Positions 51,764-59,580 of a stretch of 64,000 nucleotides of DNA are shown piece by piece. The notes under the pieces are model-generated. The model did not search any database. It was not told where the DNA came from and worked only from the letters and a program-made list of their open reading frames with translations. Position 1 is the stretch's first letter; each line of letters starts with the position of its first letter. A program made the position numbers and the translations under genes. Origin of the DNA: Streptomyces sp. SID486 (GTDB lineage: Bacteria > Actinomycetota > Actinomycetes > Streptomycetales > Streptomycetaceae); the NCBI RefSeq assembly GCF_009865385.1, contig NZ_WWJT01000404.1:1-64000 (forward strand), in the 5' to 3' direction.

Positions 51764-53266
51764 ACTGTCCACCACCTCAACCAGCTCCTGCTCGTCTGCT
51801 CCCTCGTCCTGCTCGTCGCCGTCGCGGCCGTCCGGATCTCCTCGCGCAGCGGGCTCCCCAGCCTGCTCGTGTACCTGGGGATCGGCGTCCTCATGGGCCA
51901 GGACGGCATCGGCGACATCCACTTCAACAGCGCCGAGGTGACCCAGGTCATGGGCTACGCGGCCCTGGTCGTGATCCTCGCCGAGGGTGGCCTGGGCACG
52001 AAGTGGAAAGAGGTCCGGCCCGTCCTGGCGTCCGCCTCCGTGCTGGCGACCGCGGGGGTCGCGATCAGCGTGGGGGTCACGGCGGCGGGTGCCCACTTCC
52101 TGGTCGGGCTGGAGTGGCGGCAGGCGCTCATCATCGGCGCGGTGGTGTCCTCGACGGACGCGGCGGCGGTCTTCTCGGTGCTCCGCAGGATCCCCCTGCC
52201 CGCGCGCGTGACGGGCACGCTGGAGGCGGAGTCGGGCTTCAACGACGCCCCCGTGGTCATCCTGGTCGTCGCCTTCTCCACGGCCGGCCCGGTCGAGCAC
52301 TGGTACGTGCTGCTGGCCGAGATCGCCCTGGAACTGGCCATCGGCGCGGCCCTGGGCATCGCCGTGGGCTGGTTCGGCTCCTGGGGACTCAAGCACGTGG
52401 CACTGCCCGCGTCCGGCCTGTACCCCATCGCCGTGCTCGCGATCGCCGTCACGGCGTACGCCGCCGGCGCCCTGGCGCACGGCAGCGGCTTCCTGGCCGT
52501 CTACCTGGCCTCGATGGTGCTGGGCAACGCCCGGCTCCCCCACTGGCCCGCCACCCGGGGCTTCGCCGAGGGACTCGGCTGGATCGCGCAGATCGGCATG
52601 TTCGTCGTGCTCGGTCTGCTGGTCACCCCGCACGAACTGGGTGACGACGTCTGGCCCGCGCTGGTCATCGGGCTGGTGCTGACCATGGTGGCCCGGCCGC
52701 TGAGCGTGGTGTTCAGCCTGGCGCCGTTCCGGGTGCCCTGGCAGGAGCAGGCCCTGATGTCGTGGGCGGGACTGCGCGGCGCCGTGCCCATCATCCTGGC
52801 GACCATCCCCATGGTGAACGGCGTCACCGGCAGCCGTCGCATCTTCAACATCGTCTTCGTCCTGGTCGTCGTCTACACCCTGGTCCAGGGGCCGACCCTG
52901 CCCTGGCTGGCGCGCACCCTGCGACTGGGCGAGAAGGGCGAGGCGTCCGACCTGGGCATCGAGTCGGCACCCCTGGAGCGGCTGCGCGGCCACCTGCTGT
53001 CGGTCTCCGTCCCCGAGGGGTCCCGGATGCACGGCGTGGAGGTCGGGGAGCTGCGGCTGCCGCCCGGTGCGGCCGTCACGCTGGTGGTCCGCGAGGAAGA
53101 ATCGTTTGTGCCGGGGCCCACGACGGTGCTGCGGCGTGGTGACGAGCTGCTCGTCGTCGCCACCGATCCGGTGCGCGACGCGGCGGAACGGCGCCTGCGC
53201 GCGGTCGCCCACGGCGGCAAACTGGCGGGCTGGCTGGGCTCCGACGGGGCGGGGGCCGGGCGGTGA
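51761..53266 (+). CDS. Cation/proton antiporter (CPA1 type) with RCK_C domain
   Basis: 501 residues from a CTG codon (LTVHHLNQLLLVCSLVLLV). About 12 membrane segments include GGLGTKWKEVRPVL, VVSSTDAAAVFSVLR with the ion-binding Asp, ESGFNDAPVV and WAGLRGAVPIILATIP. A C-terminal RCK_C (TrkA-C) domain (residues about 410-490, SRMHGVEVGELRLPPGAAV) suggests regulation by a nucleotide; the set resembles NhaP2/YcgO-type K+/H+ antiporters. It has its own promoter region shared divergently with the acylase gene (TAAGGT near 51714). Confidence 0.9.
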   Translation: MTVHHLNQLLLVCSLVLLVAVAAVRISSRSGLPSLLVYLGIGVLMGQDGIGDIHFNSAEVTQVMGYAALVVILAEGGLGTKWKEVRPVLASASVLATAGVAISVGVTAAGAHFLVGLEWRQALIIGAVVSSTDAAAVFSVLRRIPLPARVTGTLEAESGFNDAPVVILVVAFSTAGPVEHWYVLLAEIALELAIGAALGIAVGWFGSWGLKHVALPASGLYPIAVLAIAVTAYAAGALAHGSGFLAVYLASMVLGNARLPHWPATRGFAEGLGWIAQIGMFVVLGLLVTPHELGDDVWPALVIGLVLTMVARPLSVVFSLAPFRVPWQEQALMSWAGLRGAVPIILATIPMVNGVTGSRRIFNIVFVLVVVYTLVQGPTLPWLARTLRLGEKGEASDLGIESAPLERLRGHLLSVSVPEGSRMHGVEVGELRLPPGAAVTLVVREEESFVPGPTTVLRRGDELLVVATDPVRDAAERRLRAVAHGGKLAGWLGSDGAGAGR

Positions 53267-53692
53267 GCCGGTGTGGAGGCCGGAGTGCAGCCGGGCGGTG
53301 GGCCTGCTTCGAGCCGGACGGCTGCCGGGCCGTCGGGCGGAGTGGGGCAGGGCGCGGGCGGTGCCGTCGTCGGCCAAGGGGGGCGGGGGCACCGTGAGGC
53401 GCGCGAGCTGGGAAAGCGCGCGTCACGGGAGGTTTTCCGGCGATTCGCACCCTCGCCATTCACAGGCGGACGCGCCCGACGGTGCGCGGTTTCACAGGTG
53501 CACAAGCCCTTGATCCCTGTAGTATTAAGGCACCCTGATCGAACCAACTCTGCCTGATGCAGAGCTGGCGCGACCGTATGGCGGCCGGAGCACCTCCCTT
53601 TTGGCACCGGTATCTACCGCAGTTCTGCGCAAGAGGACAGCTCTCGGCGCCCCCGCACGGGCGCGCTACCAGGCGGAAGAAAGGCACGGGCC
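53267..53692. other. 426-bp intergenic region before the MFS gene
   Basis: No supported gene. Contents: GC-rich 3' flank of the antiporter to about 53450, a TAGTAT box at 53520-53525 (possible -10), and a small inverted repeat CTCTGC-CTGAT-GCAGAG (53548-53564). An ATG at 53557 opens a frame that runs through the MFS gene in another phase and looks like a shadow. The long leader (over 150 nt) could be a 5' UTR. Confidence 0.35.
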
Positions 53693-54988
53693 GTGGTGTC
53701 CACGGTCACCGACGAGCCGGCGGAGAACCCGTCGGCATCGCCCCGCCCTGGATACGGACAGCTGCTGCGCACCCGCGGCGCCTGGACGTTCCTGCTCCCC
53801 GGTTTCGCGGCACGCCAGCCGTTCGCGATGCTCACCATCTCGATCGTGCTGCTCGTCCAGCACACCACCGGCTCCTACGGCGCGGCAGGCGCCGCCGCTG
53901 CCGCCACCGGCGTCTCCATGGCGCTGTTCGCGCCCTACAGCGGCCGTCTCGCCGACCGCTACGGCCAGCGCGCCGTACTGATCCCCGGGGTGCTCGTCCA
54001 CACGGTCTCCGGGCTGTCCCTGACGGCTCTCGCGCTGGCGCACGCGCCCCTGTGGGTGCTGTTCCTCGTGGCCGTCCCCACCGGCGCCTCGGTGCCGCAG
54101 GTCGGCCCGATGGTGCGCGCGCGCTGGGGCGTGAAGCTCCAGGGATCGCCCCTGATGACCACCGCGGCGGCGTTCGAGTCGGTCACCGACGAGCTGACCT
54201 TCGTCTTCGGGCCGCTGCTGGCGACCGCGTTGTGCACCGCCGTGACGCCGGCCGCGGGCCTGGTCACGGAGGCCGCGCTGACCCTCGTCGGCGGCCTGCT
54301 GTTCGCCGCGCAGAAGAGCACGCAGCCGTCGGTGAGCGCGGAGAGCGGGCACGCGCGCGTGAAGCACGCCTCGGCCCTGAGCGTCCCGGGCGTGCGTGTC
54401 CTGGTGGCGACCTTCCTGGGCATCGGCTCGGTCTTCGGCGGCATGCAGGTGTCCCTCGCGGCCTTCACGGAGTCGATCGGCGAGCCCGGTCTGAACGGCG
54501 TCCTGTACGGCGTCTTCGCCGCCGGGAACATGCTGTCCGGCGTCATCTGCGGCGCGATCGCCTGGAAGGTGGCCCCCCAGAGGCGCCTGGTCGTGGGCTA
54601 CGCGGCGCTCGCGCTGGCGGCGTCCGCCCTGTGGACGGCGCACTCCGTGCTGCTGCTCGCCGCACTCGGCCTGCTGGTCGGCATGTGCATCGCGCCGTCG
54701 CTGATCACCGGCTACACGCTGGTCGAGAGCCTGGTCCCGGCCGGTGCCCGCACCGAGGCCTTCACCTGGCTGACCGGCGCGGTCGCGCTCGGCCAGGCCG
54801 CCGCCGTCACGGTCTCCGGACAGCTGGAGGACCGGCTGTGGGACGGTGCCGGATTCCTGGTGCCGATGGCCGGTACCGTGCTCGCGCTGGTGACCCTGGT
54901 GGCCCTGCGTTCACGGCTCGTCGCGCAGCACCGGAACCGTACGGTCGCGCGTGGCGTCGGTCACCGCGTCCCGGTCACGGTGGACTGA
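53693..54988 (+). CDS. MFS transporter
   Basis: 431 residues with 12 membrane segments and the MFS loop motif GRLADRYGQRAVLIPG (residues about 82-97). It starts at GTG 53693 (a second GTG follows directly) with AAAGG 8 nt upstream. The overall pattern is that of Streptomyces drug-efflux-like MFS proteins; substrate unknown. It is the only gene between the antiporter and the FmdB gene. Confidence 0.88.
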   Translation: MVSTVTDEPAENPSASPRPGYGQLLRTRGAWTFLLPGFAARQPFAMLTISIVLLVQHTTGSYGAAGAAAAATGVSMALFAPYSGRLADRYGQRAVLIPGVLVHTVSGLSLTALALAHAPLWVLFLVAVPTGASVPQVGPMVRARWGVKLQGSPLMTTAAAFESVTDELTFVFGPLLATALCTAVTPAAGLVTEAALTLVGGLLFAAQKSTQPSVSAESGHARVKHASALSVPGVRVLVATFLGIGSVFGGMQVSLAAFTESIGEPGLNGVLYGVFAAGNMLSGVICGAIAWKVAPQRRLVVGYAALALAASALWTAHSVLLLAALGLLVGMCIAPSLITGYTLVESLVPAGARTEAFTWLTGAVALGQAAAVTVSGQLEDRLWDGAGFLVPMAGTVLALVTLVALRSRLVAQHRNRTVARGVGHRVPVTVD

Positions 54989-55018
54989 TCCCCGGGAATA
55001 CGTCACTATGGATCGTCG

Positions 55019-55045
55019 TTAGCACTCATTGAGTGAGAGTGCCAG
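55019..55045. promoter_or_regulatory. CIRCE-like element (HrcA site) upstream of the FmdB gene
   Basis: TTAGCACTC, a 9-nt spacer (ATTGAGTGA), then GAGTGCCAG. The CIRCE consensus is TTAGCACTC-N9-GAGTGCTAA: the left arm is perfect, the right arm has two mismatches and the spacer length is exact. It ends 10 nt before the GTG start. A TATGGA box about 11 nt upstream could be the -10. Confidence 0.72.
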
Positions 55046-55055
55046 GAGGAAGACA

Positions 55056-55382
55056 GTGCCGACCTACCAGTACCAGTGCACCGAGTGCGGCGAGGGCCTC
55101 GAGGCGGTGCAGAAGTTCACCGACGACGCCCTGACCGAGTGCCCCAACTGCGAAGGCCGCCTGAAGAAGGTGTTCTCCGCGGTCGGCATCGTCTTCAAGG
55201 GCTCGGGGTTCTACCGCAACGATTCCCGCGGTTCCTCGTCGAGCAGCACCCCGGCGTCGAAGCCGGCCGGCTCGTCGTCCGACTCGAAGACGTCCTCGGC
55301 GGCGTCGTCCTCGGCTTCGACGTCGTCGGCTTCCTCGGCGTCGTCCTCGTCGGGTTCCGCCAGCAGCAGCTCCGCCGCCTGA
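55056..55382 (+). CDS. FmdB family zinc-ribbon protein
   Basis: 108 residues. GTG 55056 (VPTYQYQCTECGEGLE) with AGGAGG upstream. The first 45 residues form the FmdB zinc ribbon (CTEC ... CPNC), followed by FSAVGIVFKGSGFYRND, the usual FmdB continuation. The C-terminal half is a Ser/Ala low-complexity tail (SSSSSTPASKPAGSSS onward). Function is not established; FmdB was named as a regulator but the family is broad. A CIRCE-like site suggests heat-shock control by HrcA. Confidence 0.85.
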   Translation: MPTYQYQCTECGEGLEAVQKFTDDALTECPNCEGRLKKVFSAVGIVFKGSGFYRNDSRGSSSSSTPASKPAGSSSDSKTSSAASSSASTSSASSASSSSGSASSSSAA

Positions 55383-55397
55383 GATCTCTCACCCGGA

Positions 55398-55422
55398 CCC
55401 TGCCGTCGTAGCGACGGCGGGG
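55398..55422 (+). terminator. First of two tandem identical terminators
   Basis: 11-bp stem CCCTGCCGTCG/CGACGGCGGGG (one T-G pair) with TAG loop, followed by TTCTC; 15 nt past the FmdB stop. Confidence 0.8.
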
Positions 55423-55438
55423 TTCTCTCCCACCCGGA

Positions 55439-55463
55439 CCCTGCCGTCGTAGCGACGGCGGGG
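55439..55463 (+). terminator. Second tandem terminator
   Basis: Same hairpin as the first, 41 bp downstream, again followed by TTCTC. Confidence 0.8.
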
Positions 55464-55522
55464 TTCTCGGCGTTCCCGGCACCCGGTGCCCCGCGGTTCG
55501 GCGGCCCGCTAATGTGCTGGTC

Positions 55523-56356
55523 ATGGCGAACGCAGAGATCGGCGTAATCGGCGGTTCGGGTTTCTACTCCTTCCTGGACGACGTGACCGAGGTCCAGGTG
55601 GACACCCCCTACGGGGCGCCCAGCGACTCCCTCTTCCTCGGTGAGATCGCCGGCCGGCGGGTCGCCTTCCTGCCCCGGCACGGCCGCGGCCACCACCTTC
55701 CGCCGCACCGCATCAACTACCGCGCCAACCTGTGGGCCCTGCGCTCGGTCGGGGTCCGGCAGGTGCTGGGCCCGTGCGCGGTGGGCGGCCTGCGCCCCGA
55801 GTACGGCCCGGGCACCCTGCTCGTACCGGACCAGATCGTGGACCGTACGAAGTCCAGGGCGCAGACGTACTTCGACGGGCTGCCGCTGCCCGACGGCACC
55901 GTGCCGAACGTCGTGCACGTGTCCGTGGCCGACCCCTACTGCCCCACCGGGCGGGCCGCCGCGCTGAAGGCGGCACGGGGACGGGACTGGGAACCGGTGG
56001 ACGGCGGCACGCTGGTCGTGGTCGAGGGGCCGCGGTTCTCGACGCGCGCCGAATCGCTGTGGCACCAGGCACAGGGCTGGTCGGTCGTGGGCATGACGGG
56101 CCACCCGGAGGCGGCGCTGGCCCGGGAGCTGGAGCTGTGTTACTCGTCGCTGACCCTGGTCACCGACCTCGACGCGGGCGCCGAGACCGGTGAGGGCGTC
56201 TCCCACGAAGAGGTGCTGCGGGTGTTCGCGGCCAATGTGGACCGGCTGCGCGGTGTGCTGTTCGACGCGGTGGCGTCCCTGCCGGAGACCGCGGCACGGG
56301 ACTGCCTGTGCGCGAACGCGCTCGGCGGGATGGATCCGGGGTTCCGGCTGCCGTAG
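55523..56356 (+). CDS. mtnP: S-methyl-5'-thioadenosine phosphorylase family protein
   Basis: 277 residues; N-terminal IGVIGGSGFYSFLDD, FLPRHGRGHHLPPHRINYRAN (outline), VVEGPRFSTRAES and VGMTGHPEAALARELELCY place it in the MTAP/PNP family that cleaves methylthioadenosine with phosphate. ATG 55523 is chosen: TAATGT at 55510-55515 lies 7 nt upstream, indicating a leaderless message. Substrate could be inosine or guanosine rather than MTA. Confidence 0.88.
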   Translation: MANAEIGVIGGSGFYSFLDDVTEVQVDTPYGAPSDSLFLGEIAGRRVAFLPRHGRGHHLPPHRINYRANLWALRSVGVRQVLGPCAVGGLRPEYGPGTLLVPDQIVDRTKSRAQTYFDGLPLPDGTVPNVVHVSVADPYCPTGRAAALKAARGRDWEPVDGGTLVVVEGPRFSTRAESLWHQAQGWSVVGMTGHPEAALARELELCYSSLTLVTDLDAGAETGEGVSHEEVLRVFAANVDRLRGVLFDAVASLPETAARDCLCANALGGMDPGFRLP

Positions 56357-56706
56357 GGCGGCGGGACGGCGGACGGGCATCCGGCGGACGGCATGCGGCG
56401 GGCGGCGGACCGCATCCGGCGGACGGCATCCGGTCGACGGCGGGCGGCAGACGGCATCCGGCGGATGGCATCCGGTCGACGGCGGGCGGCAGACGGCATC
56501 CGGCGGGCGGCGGACGGCATCCGGCGGGCGGCATGCGGCGGACGGTAACCGCGGACGGCATCCGGCGGGCGAAAGCTGAACCTCTCGTTCGGGTGAGCGA
56601 GTTGTCCACAGCCCGTTCACCGTCCACCGGCCGCGGCGGGATCCGGCGCGAGCCGTCATCGTGGCATCGCCAGCCGATTTCCTCGCCGCAGGCGGTGATC
56701 CCCATC
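56357..56706. repeat. GC-rich repeat region with 42-bp tandem repeat
   Basis: GGCATCCGGTCGACGGCGGG and the following GCGGCAGACG recur at 56425 and 56467 (period 42), inside a wider field of degenerate GGCGGACGGCATCC units from about 56365 to 56570. No gene is visible. The last 130 bp lead to the CpaB-like gene. Confidence 0.8.
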
Positions 56707-57348
56707 ATGCCCACGCCCTTCCCTTCCGCCTCCCCCTCGCCCTTCCCTTCCGCCTCCCCCTCGCCCTTCCCCTCCGCCTCCCCCTCACTCTCGTCCGCGC
56801 CCTCGCCCTCGCCTCCCTTCCGGCTGCCGGGCCCGCTGGGCACGGACGCCCCGGCCACCCGGGAGGTGCCCTCGTTCGATCCGGTCCGGGTGCGTGGCGG
56901 CCGGTACGGACTGCGGGGACTCCTACGACATCGCAGGCGGACCCTCGCGGTCGGCCTCGTGGTGACCGCGGCGGCCCTCGTGGCCGTGGGGCCCGGGAGC
57001 GGGACGGAACCGCACGGCGTGGAGCGGCCCCCGGGTCACCGGACGGCGCAGCCGGTGCGGCGGCCCCCCGCGACGGACCCGGTGACGGCGCCGGTGCGGA
57101 TCGCCGACGCAGCCACGGTGCGGTTGCTACGGCCCGGTGACCGCGTCGACGTGATCGCGGCGCAGGAACCGTCCGCCGGGGTCGGCGCCCGGGTGCTCGT
57201 GCGCGGGGCACGGGTGACGCAGGTGCCGCCGCAGCCGGCCGGCGCGGCCGACGGCGGCGCCCTGGTCGTACTGTCGGTGCCACGGGCGACGGCGGCACGT
57301 CTGGTCGGCGCCGGGGCCACCGCCCGCCTGGCGGTGACGTTGTGCTGA
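56707..57348 (+). CDS. Membrane-anchored SAF/CpaB (RcpC)-like protein
   Basis: 213 residues. The N-terminus is a Pro/Ser repeat (PFPSASPS three to four times) encoded by a polypyrimidine tract. A membrane segment (TLAVGLVVTAAALVAVG, about 80-97) follows after a basic stretch (LLRHRRR). The outside part ends with VRLLRPGDRVDVIAA ... ALVVLSVPRATAARLVG, which resembles the RcpC/CpaB domain of Flp-pilus assembly proteins. No other pilus gene is nearby. ATG 56707 is chosen; GTG 56695 is an alternative. Confidence 0.65.
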   Translation: MPTPFPSASPSPFPSASPSPFPSASPSLSSAPSPSPPFRLPGPLGTDAPATREVPSFDPVRVRGGRYGLRGLLRHRRRTLAVGLVVTAAALVAVGPGSGTEPHGVERPPGHRTAQPVRRPPATDPVTAPVRIADAATVRLLRPGDRVDVIAAQEPSAGVGARVLVRGARVTQVPPQPAGAADGGALVVLSVPRATAARLVGAGATARLAVTLC

Positions 57349-57486
57349 ACCGACTCGTACACACTGTCGTCGGCTCGCCGTCAAGTGCCTCGCTCCGGCA
57401 GCGGAATTGGACAGACCCGCCGCACCGTGCCGTAGGTTGCGGAGCGTTTCGTTCCACACCCTGTGCATGCGAGGAGAGTCCCCGAG

Positions 57487-57954
57487 GTGAGCGCGAAGAA
57501 GGAAGCGGGCAGCATCTGGCACGGCTTCAAGGCCTTCCTGATGCGCGGCAACGTCGTCGATCTGGCCGTCGCGGTCGTCATCGGCGCGGCCTTCACGAAC
57601 ATCGTCAACTCCGTGGTGAAGGGGATCATCAACCCGCTGGTCGGAGCGATCGGCACCCAGAACCTCGACAGCTACAGCTCCTGCCTGAAGGGGCCGTGCG
57701 CGAAGGCCACGGACGGCAGCGTGCGCATCATGTGGGGCTCCGTCCTGGGAGCCACGCTCACCTTCCTGATCACCGCGGCGGTGGTGTACTTCCTCATGGT
57801 CCTGCCGATGTCGAAGTACCTGGCCCGGCAGGCGGCCCGGAAGGCGGCGCGGGAGGGCACCAAGGAGATCATCGAGGTGAGCGAACTGGAGGTGCTCAAG
57901 GAGATCCGCGACGCGCTGGTCGCGCAGCGCGGCTCCGGGCAAGCCGAGCGCTGA
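57487..57954 (+). CDS. mscL: Large-conductance mechanosensitive channel
   Basis: 155 residues; [23 protein letters not shown] (outline of TM1 with the gate region), a periplasmic loop with two cysteines ([10 protein letters not shown]), TM2 ([21 protein letters not shown]) and a charged C-terminal helix. It opens under membrane tension during hypo-osmotic shock. GTG 57487 with GGAGAG about 11 nt upstream. The loop is longer than in E. coli MscL. Confidence 0.94.
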   Translation: MSAKKEAGSIWHGFKAFLMRGNVVDLAVAVVIGAAFTNIVNSVVKGIINPLVGAIGTQNLDSYSSCLKGPCAKATDGSVRIMWGSVLGATLTFLITAAVVYFLMVLPMSKYLARQAARKAAREGTKEIIEVSELEVLKEIRDALVAQRGSGQAER

Positions 57955-58018
57955 CGGCACCGGCGCCGACGACACCGGCGCAGACGGCACCGGCGCGGAC
58001 GGCACCGGCGCGGACGGC
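57955..58018. repeat. 15-bp tandem repeat between mscL and a convergent small gene
   Basis: About four copies of GACGGCACCGGCGCG (with variants) fill the whole gap; the final partial unit GACGGC runs into the stop codon of the minus-strand gene. Confidence 0.85.
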
Positions 58019-58195
58019 TCAGAGGTGGTGGGGCGGCTTCTCGTCGAGGAAGCGCTTCAGGTCGGCGGCGCTGTCGCCCTCCGTGCGCTCGCCCCATCCG
58101 CGGTCGGTGTCGTCCGAGGTCTGCTGGTCCAGCGGGTCGTCGAAGACCAGCGCGGGCTTCGGGGCGCGCGGCTCGGGTTCGGGGGCGGTACTCAT
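58019..58195 (-). CDS. Conserved small acidic protein
   Basis: 58 residues from ATG 58193-58195: MSTAPEPEPRAPKPALVFDD at the start, ending with LKRFLDEKPPHHL. Hydrophilic, acidic, no cysteine, probably mostly unstructured. The coding bias is typical of the organism (G/C in third positions) and a TTGAGG element precedes the start. I recall similar short proteins next to mscL in Streptomyces but know no function. Confidence 0.65.
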   Translation of the reverse strand: MSTAPEPEPRAPKPALVFDDPLDQQTSDDTDRGWGERTEGDSAADLKRFLDEKPPHHL

Positions 58196-58301
58196 GCCTC
58201 AAGGGTACGGCTCCCGTACCGGCGGCCCGATGGAGTCCCCTTCGTTCACTTATGTACCGGCCCACAGGATTTCGCGGCGGATTTCTGCTGTGCTGGGAAC
58301 C

Positions 58302-59540
58302 ATGACGTCGAGTTCCGGCCAGACGCCCGCCCCCTCCGCCAAGCCGCGGCCCCCAGCCCTCCTGCGACGGCTCACCGCGCGCGGGCGCGACGAGTCACAC
58401 CGCGTCGCCTCTCCGCTGGAGCTCCTCTTCGACCTGTGCTTCGTCGTCGCGGTGGCGCAGGCAGGCGTGCAGCTGGTGCACGCCGTCGCGGAAGGGCACG
58501 CGGCCGACGGGGTCCTCAACTACGCGATGGTGTTCTTCGCCATCTGGTGGGCCTGGATGAACTTCACCTGGTTCGCGTCGGCGTACGACAACGACGACGC
58601 GCTCTACCGGGTCGTCACCCTGGTGCAGATCGCCGGTGTCCTGGTCCTGGCAGCCGGCATCGCCCGGGCCTTCACGGAACACGATTTCCTGCTGGTCTGG
58701 CTCGGCTACGTGATCATGCGGCTGGCGATGGCCGGGCAGTGGCTGAGAGCCGCGGCGTCGGCCTCGGGCGAGGAGCGGACCACCGCACTGCGGTACGCGT
58801 GCGGCGTGCTGACGTGCCAGGTGGGCTGGCTCGGCCTGGTGCTGCTGCCCGAGCCGGCCCGGCCCTGGCTCTTCCTCGTCATGGTGGTCGTGGAACTGTG
58901 CGTGCCGGTCTTCGCCGAGATGCACCACCAGACCTCCTGGCATCCGCACCACATCGCCGAACGCTACGGCCTGTTCACGATCATCGTGCTCGGCGAGACG
59001 ATCGCCGCGGCCACGGTCGCCGTGAAGTCGGCCGTGGACGACCACGACGCGCTGACCGAGCTGTTGCCCATCGCGGCCGGCGGGCTGCTCATCGTCTTCT
59101 CCGCGTGGTGGATCTACTTCGTGGTCCCCATCCACGGTCACCTGCGCTCCCGGGGGCGGGCGTTCGTCTGGGGTTACGGGCACTACCTCGTCTTCACGTC
59201 GGCGGCCGCGATCGGAGCGGGGCTGGAAGTGGCCGTGGAACAGGCGGTCGGCGCCGCGCACCTGTCCACCCTGGCCGCCTCGGCCGCCGTCACCCTGCCG
59301 ACGGCCCTGTACCTGCTGACCGTATGGGCCCTGCACTCGCGTCACTTCAAGGTGGGTCTCGCCCAGCAGCTGGTCCTGCCGGTCACGGCTCTGCTGGTGA
59401 TCTGCTGCACCGCCCTCGGCGACTGGGCGGTGCTCGCGGCGGGGCTCGTCTGCTCGGCCGCGGTGGTGACCGGGGTGGTGCTGACGGCGCGCACGGCCGG
59501 ACGGGAACGCGCGGCGAACCCCGCCGGCGTGGCCGGCTGA
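58302..59540 (+). CDS. Low temperature requirement A (LtrA) family membrane protein
   Basis: 412 residues with about ten membrane segments. Family motifs: VASPLELLFDLCFVVAVAQ, FFAIWWAWMNFTWFASAYD, HHIAERYGLFTIIVLGETI and GGLLIVFSAWWIYF. LtrA was named from a Listeria cold-growth mutant; its biochemical role is unknown. ATG 58302 (MTSSSGQTPAP) is the first plausible start after the divergent small gene. It is followed 40 nt later by the P1 peptidase. Confidence 0.9.
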   Translation: MTSSSGQTPAPSAKPRPPALLRRLTARGRDESHRVASPLELLFDLCFVVAVAQAGVQLVHAVAEGHAADGVLNYAMVFFAIWWAWMNFTWFASAYDNDDALYRVVTLVQIAGVLVLAAGIARAFTEHDFLLVWLGYVIMRLAMAGQWLRAAASASGEERTTALRYACGVLTCQVGWLGLVLLPEPARPWLFLVMVVVELCVPVFAEMHHQTSWHPHHIAERYGLFTIIVLGETIAAATVAVKSAVDDHDALTELLPIAAGGLLIVFSAWWIYFVVPIHGHLRSRGRAFVWGYGHYLVFTSAAAIGAGLEVAVEQAVGAAHLSTLAASAAVTLPTALYLLTVWALHSRHFKVGLAQQLVLPVTALLVICCTALGDWAVLAAGLVCSAAVVTGVVLTARTAGRERAANPAGVAG

Positions 59541-59580
59541 TCCCTTCGAGCGGCGCGCCGGCCGGGGCACACTGGCGTCC

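Larger units (their letters stand above)
55390..55468. repeat. 38-bp direct repeat (period 41) carrying two terminator hairpins
   Basis: Identical copies at 55390-55427 and 55431-55468, immediately after the FmdB stop. Each holds one terminator hairpin. Confidence 0.9.

Noticed and set aside
53557..55032. Long ORF over the MFS gene in another frame
   Set aside because: It overlaps the well-supported MFS gene, is Arg/Ala/Pro-rich and lacks family motifs. It is a GC-skew shadow.
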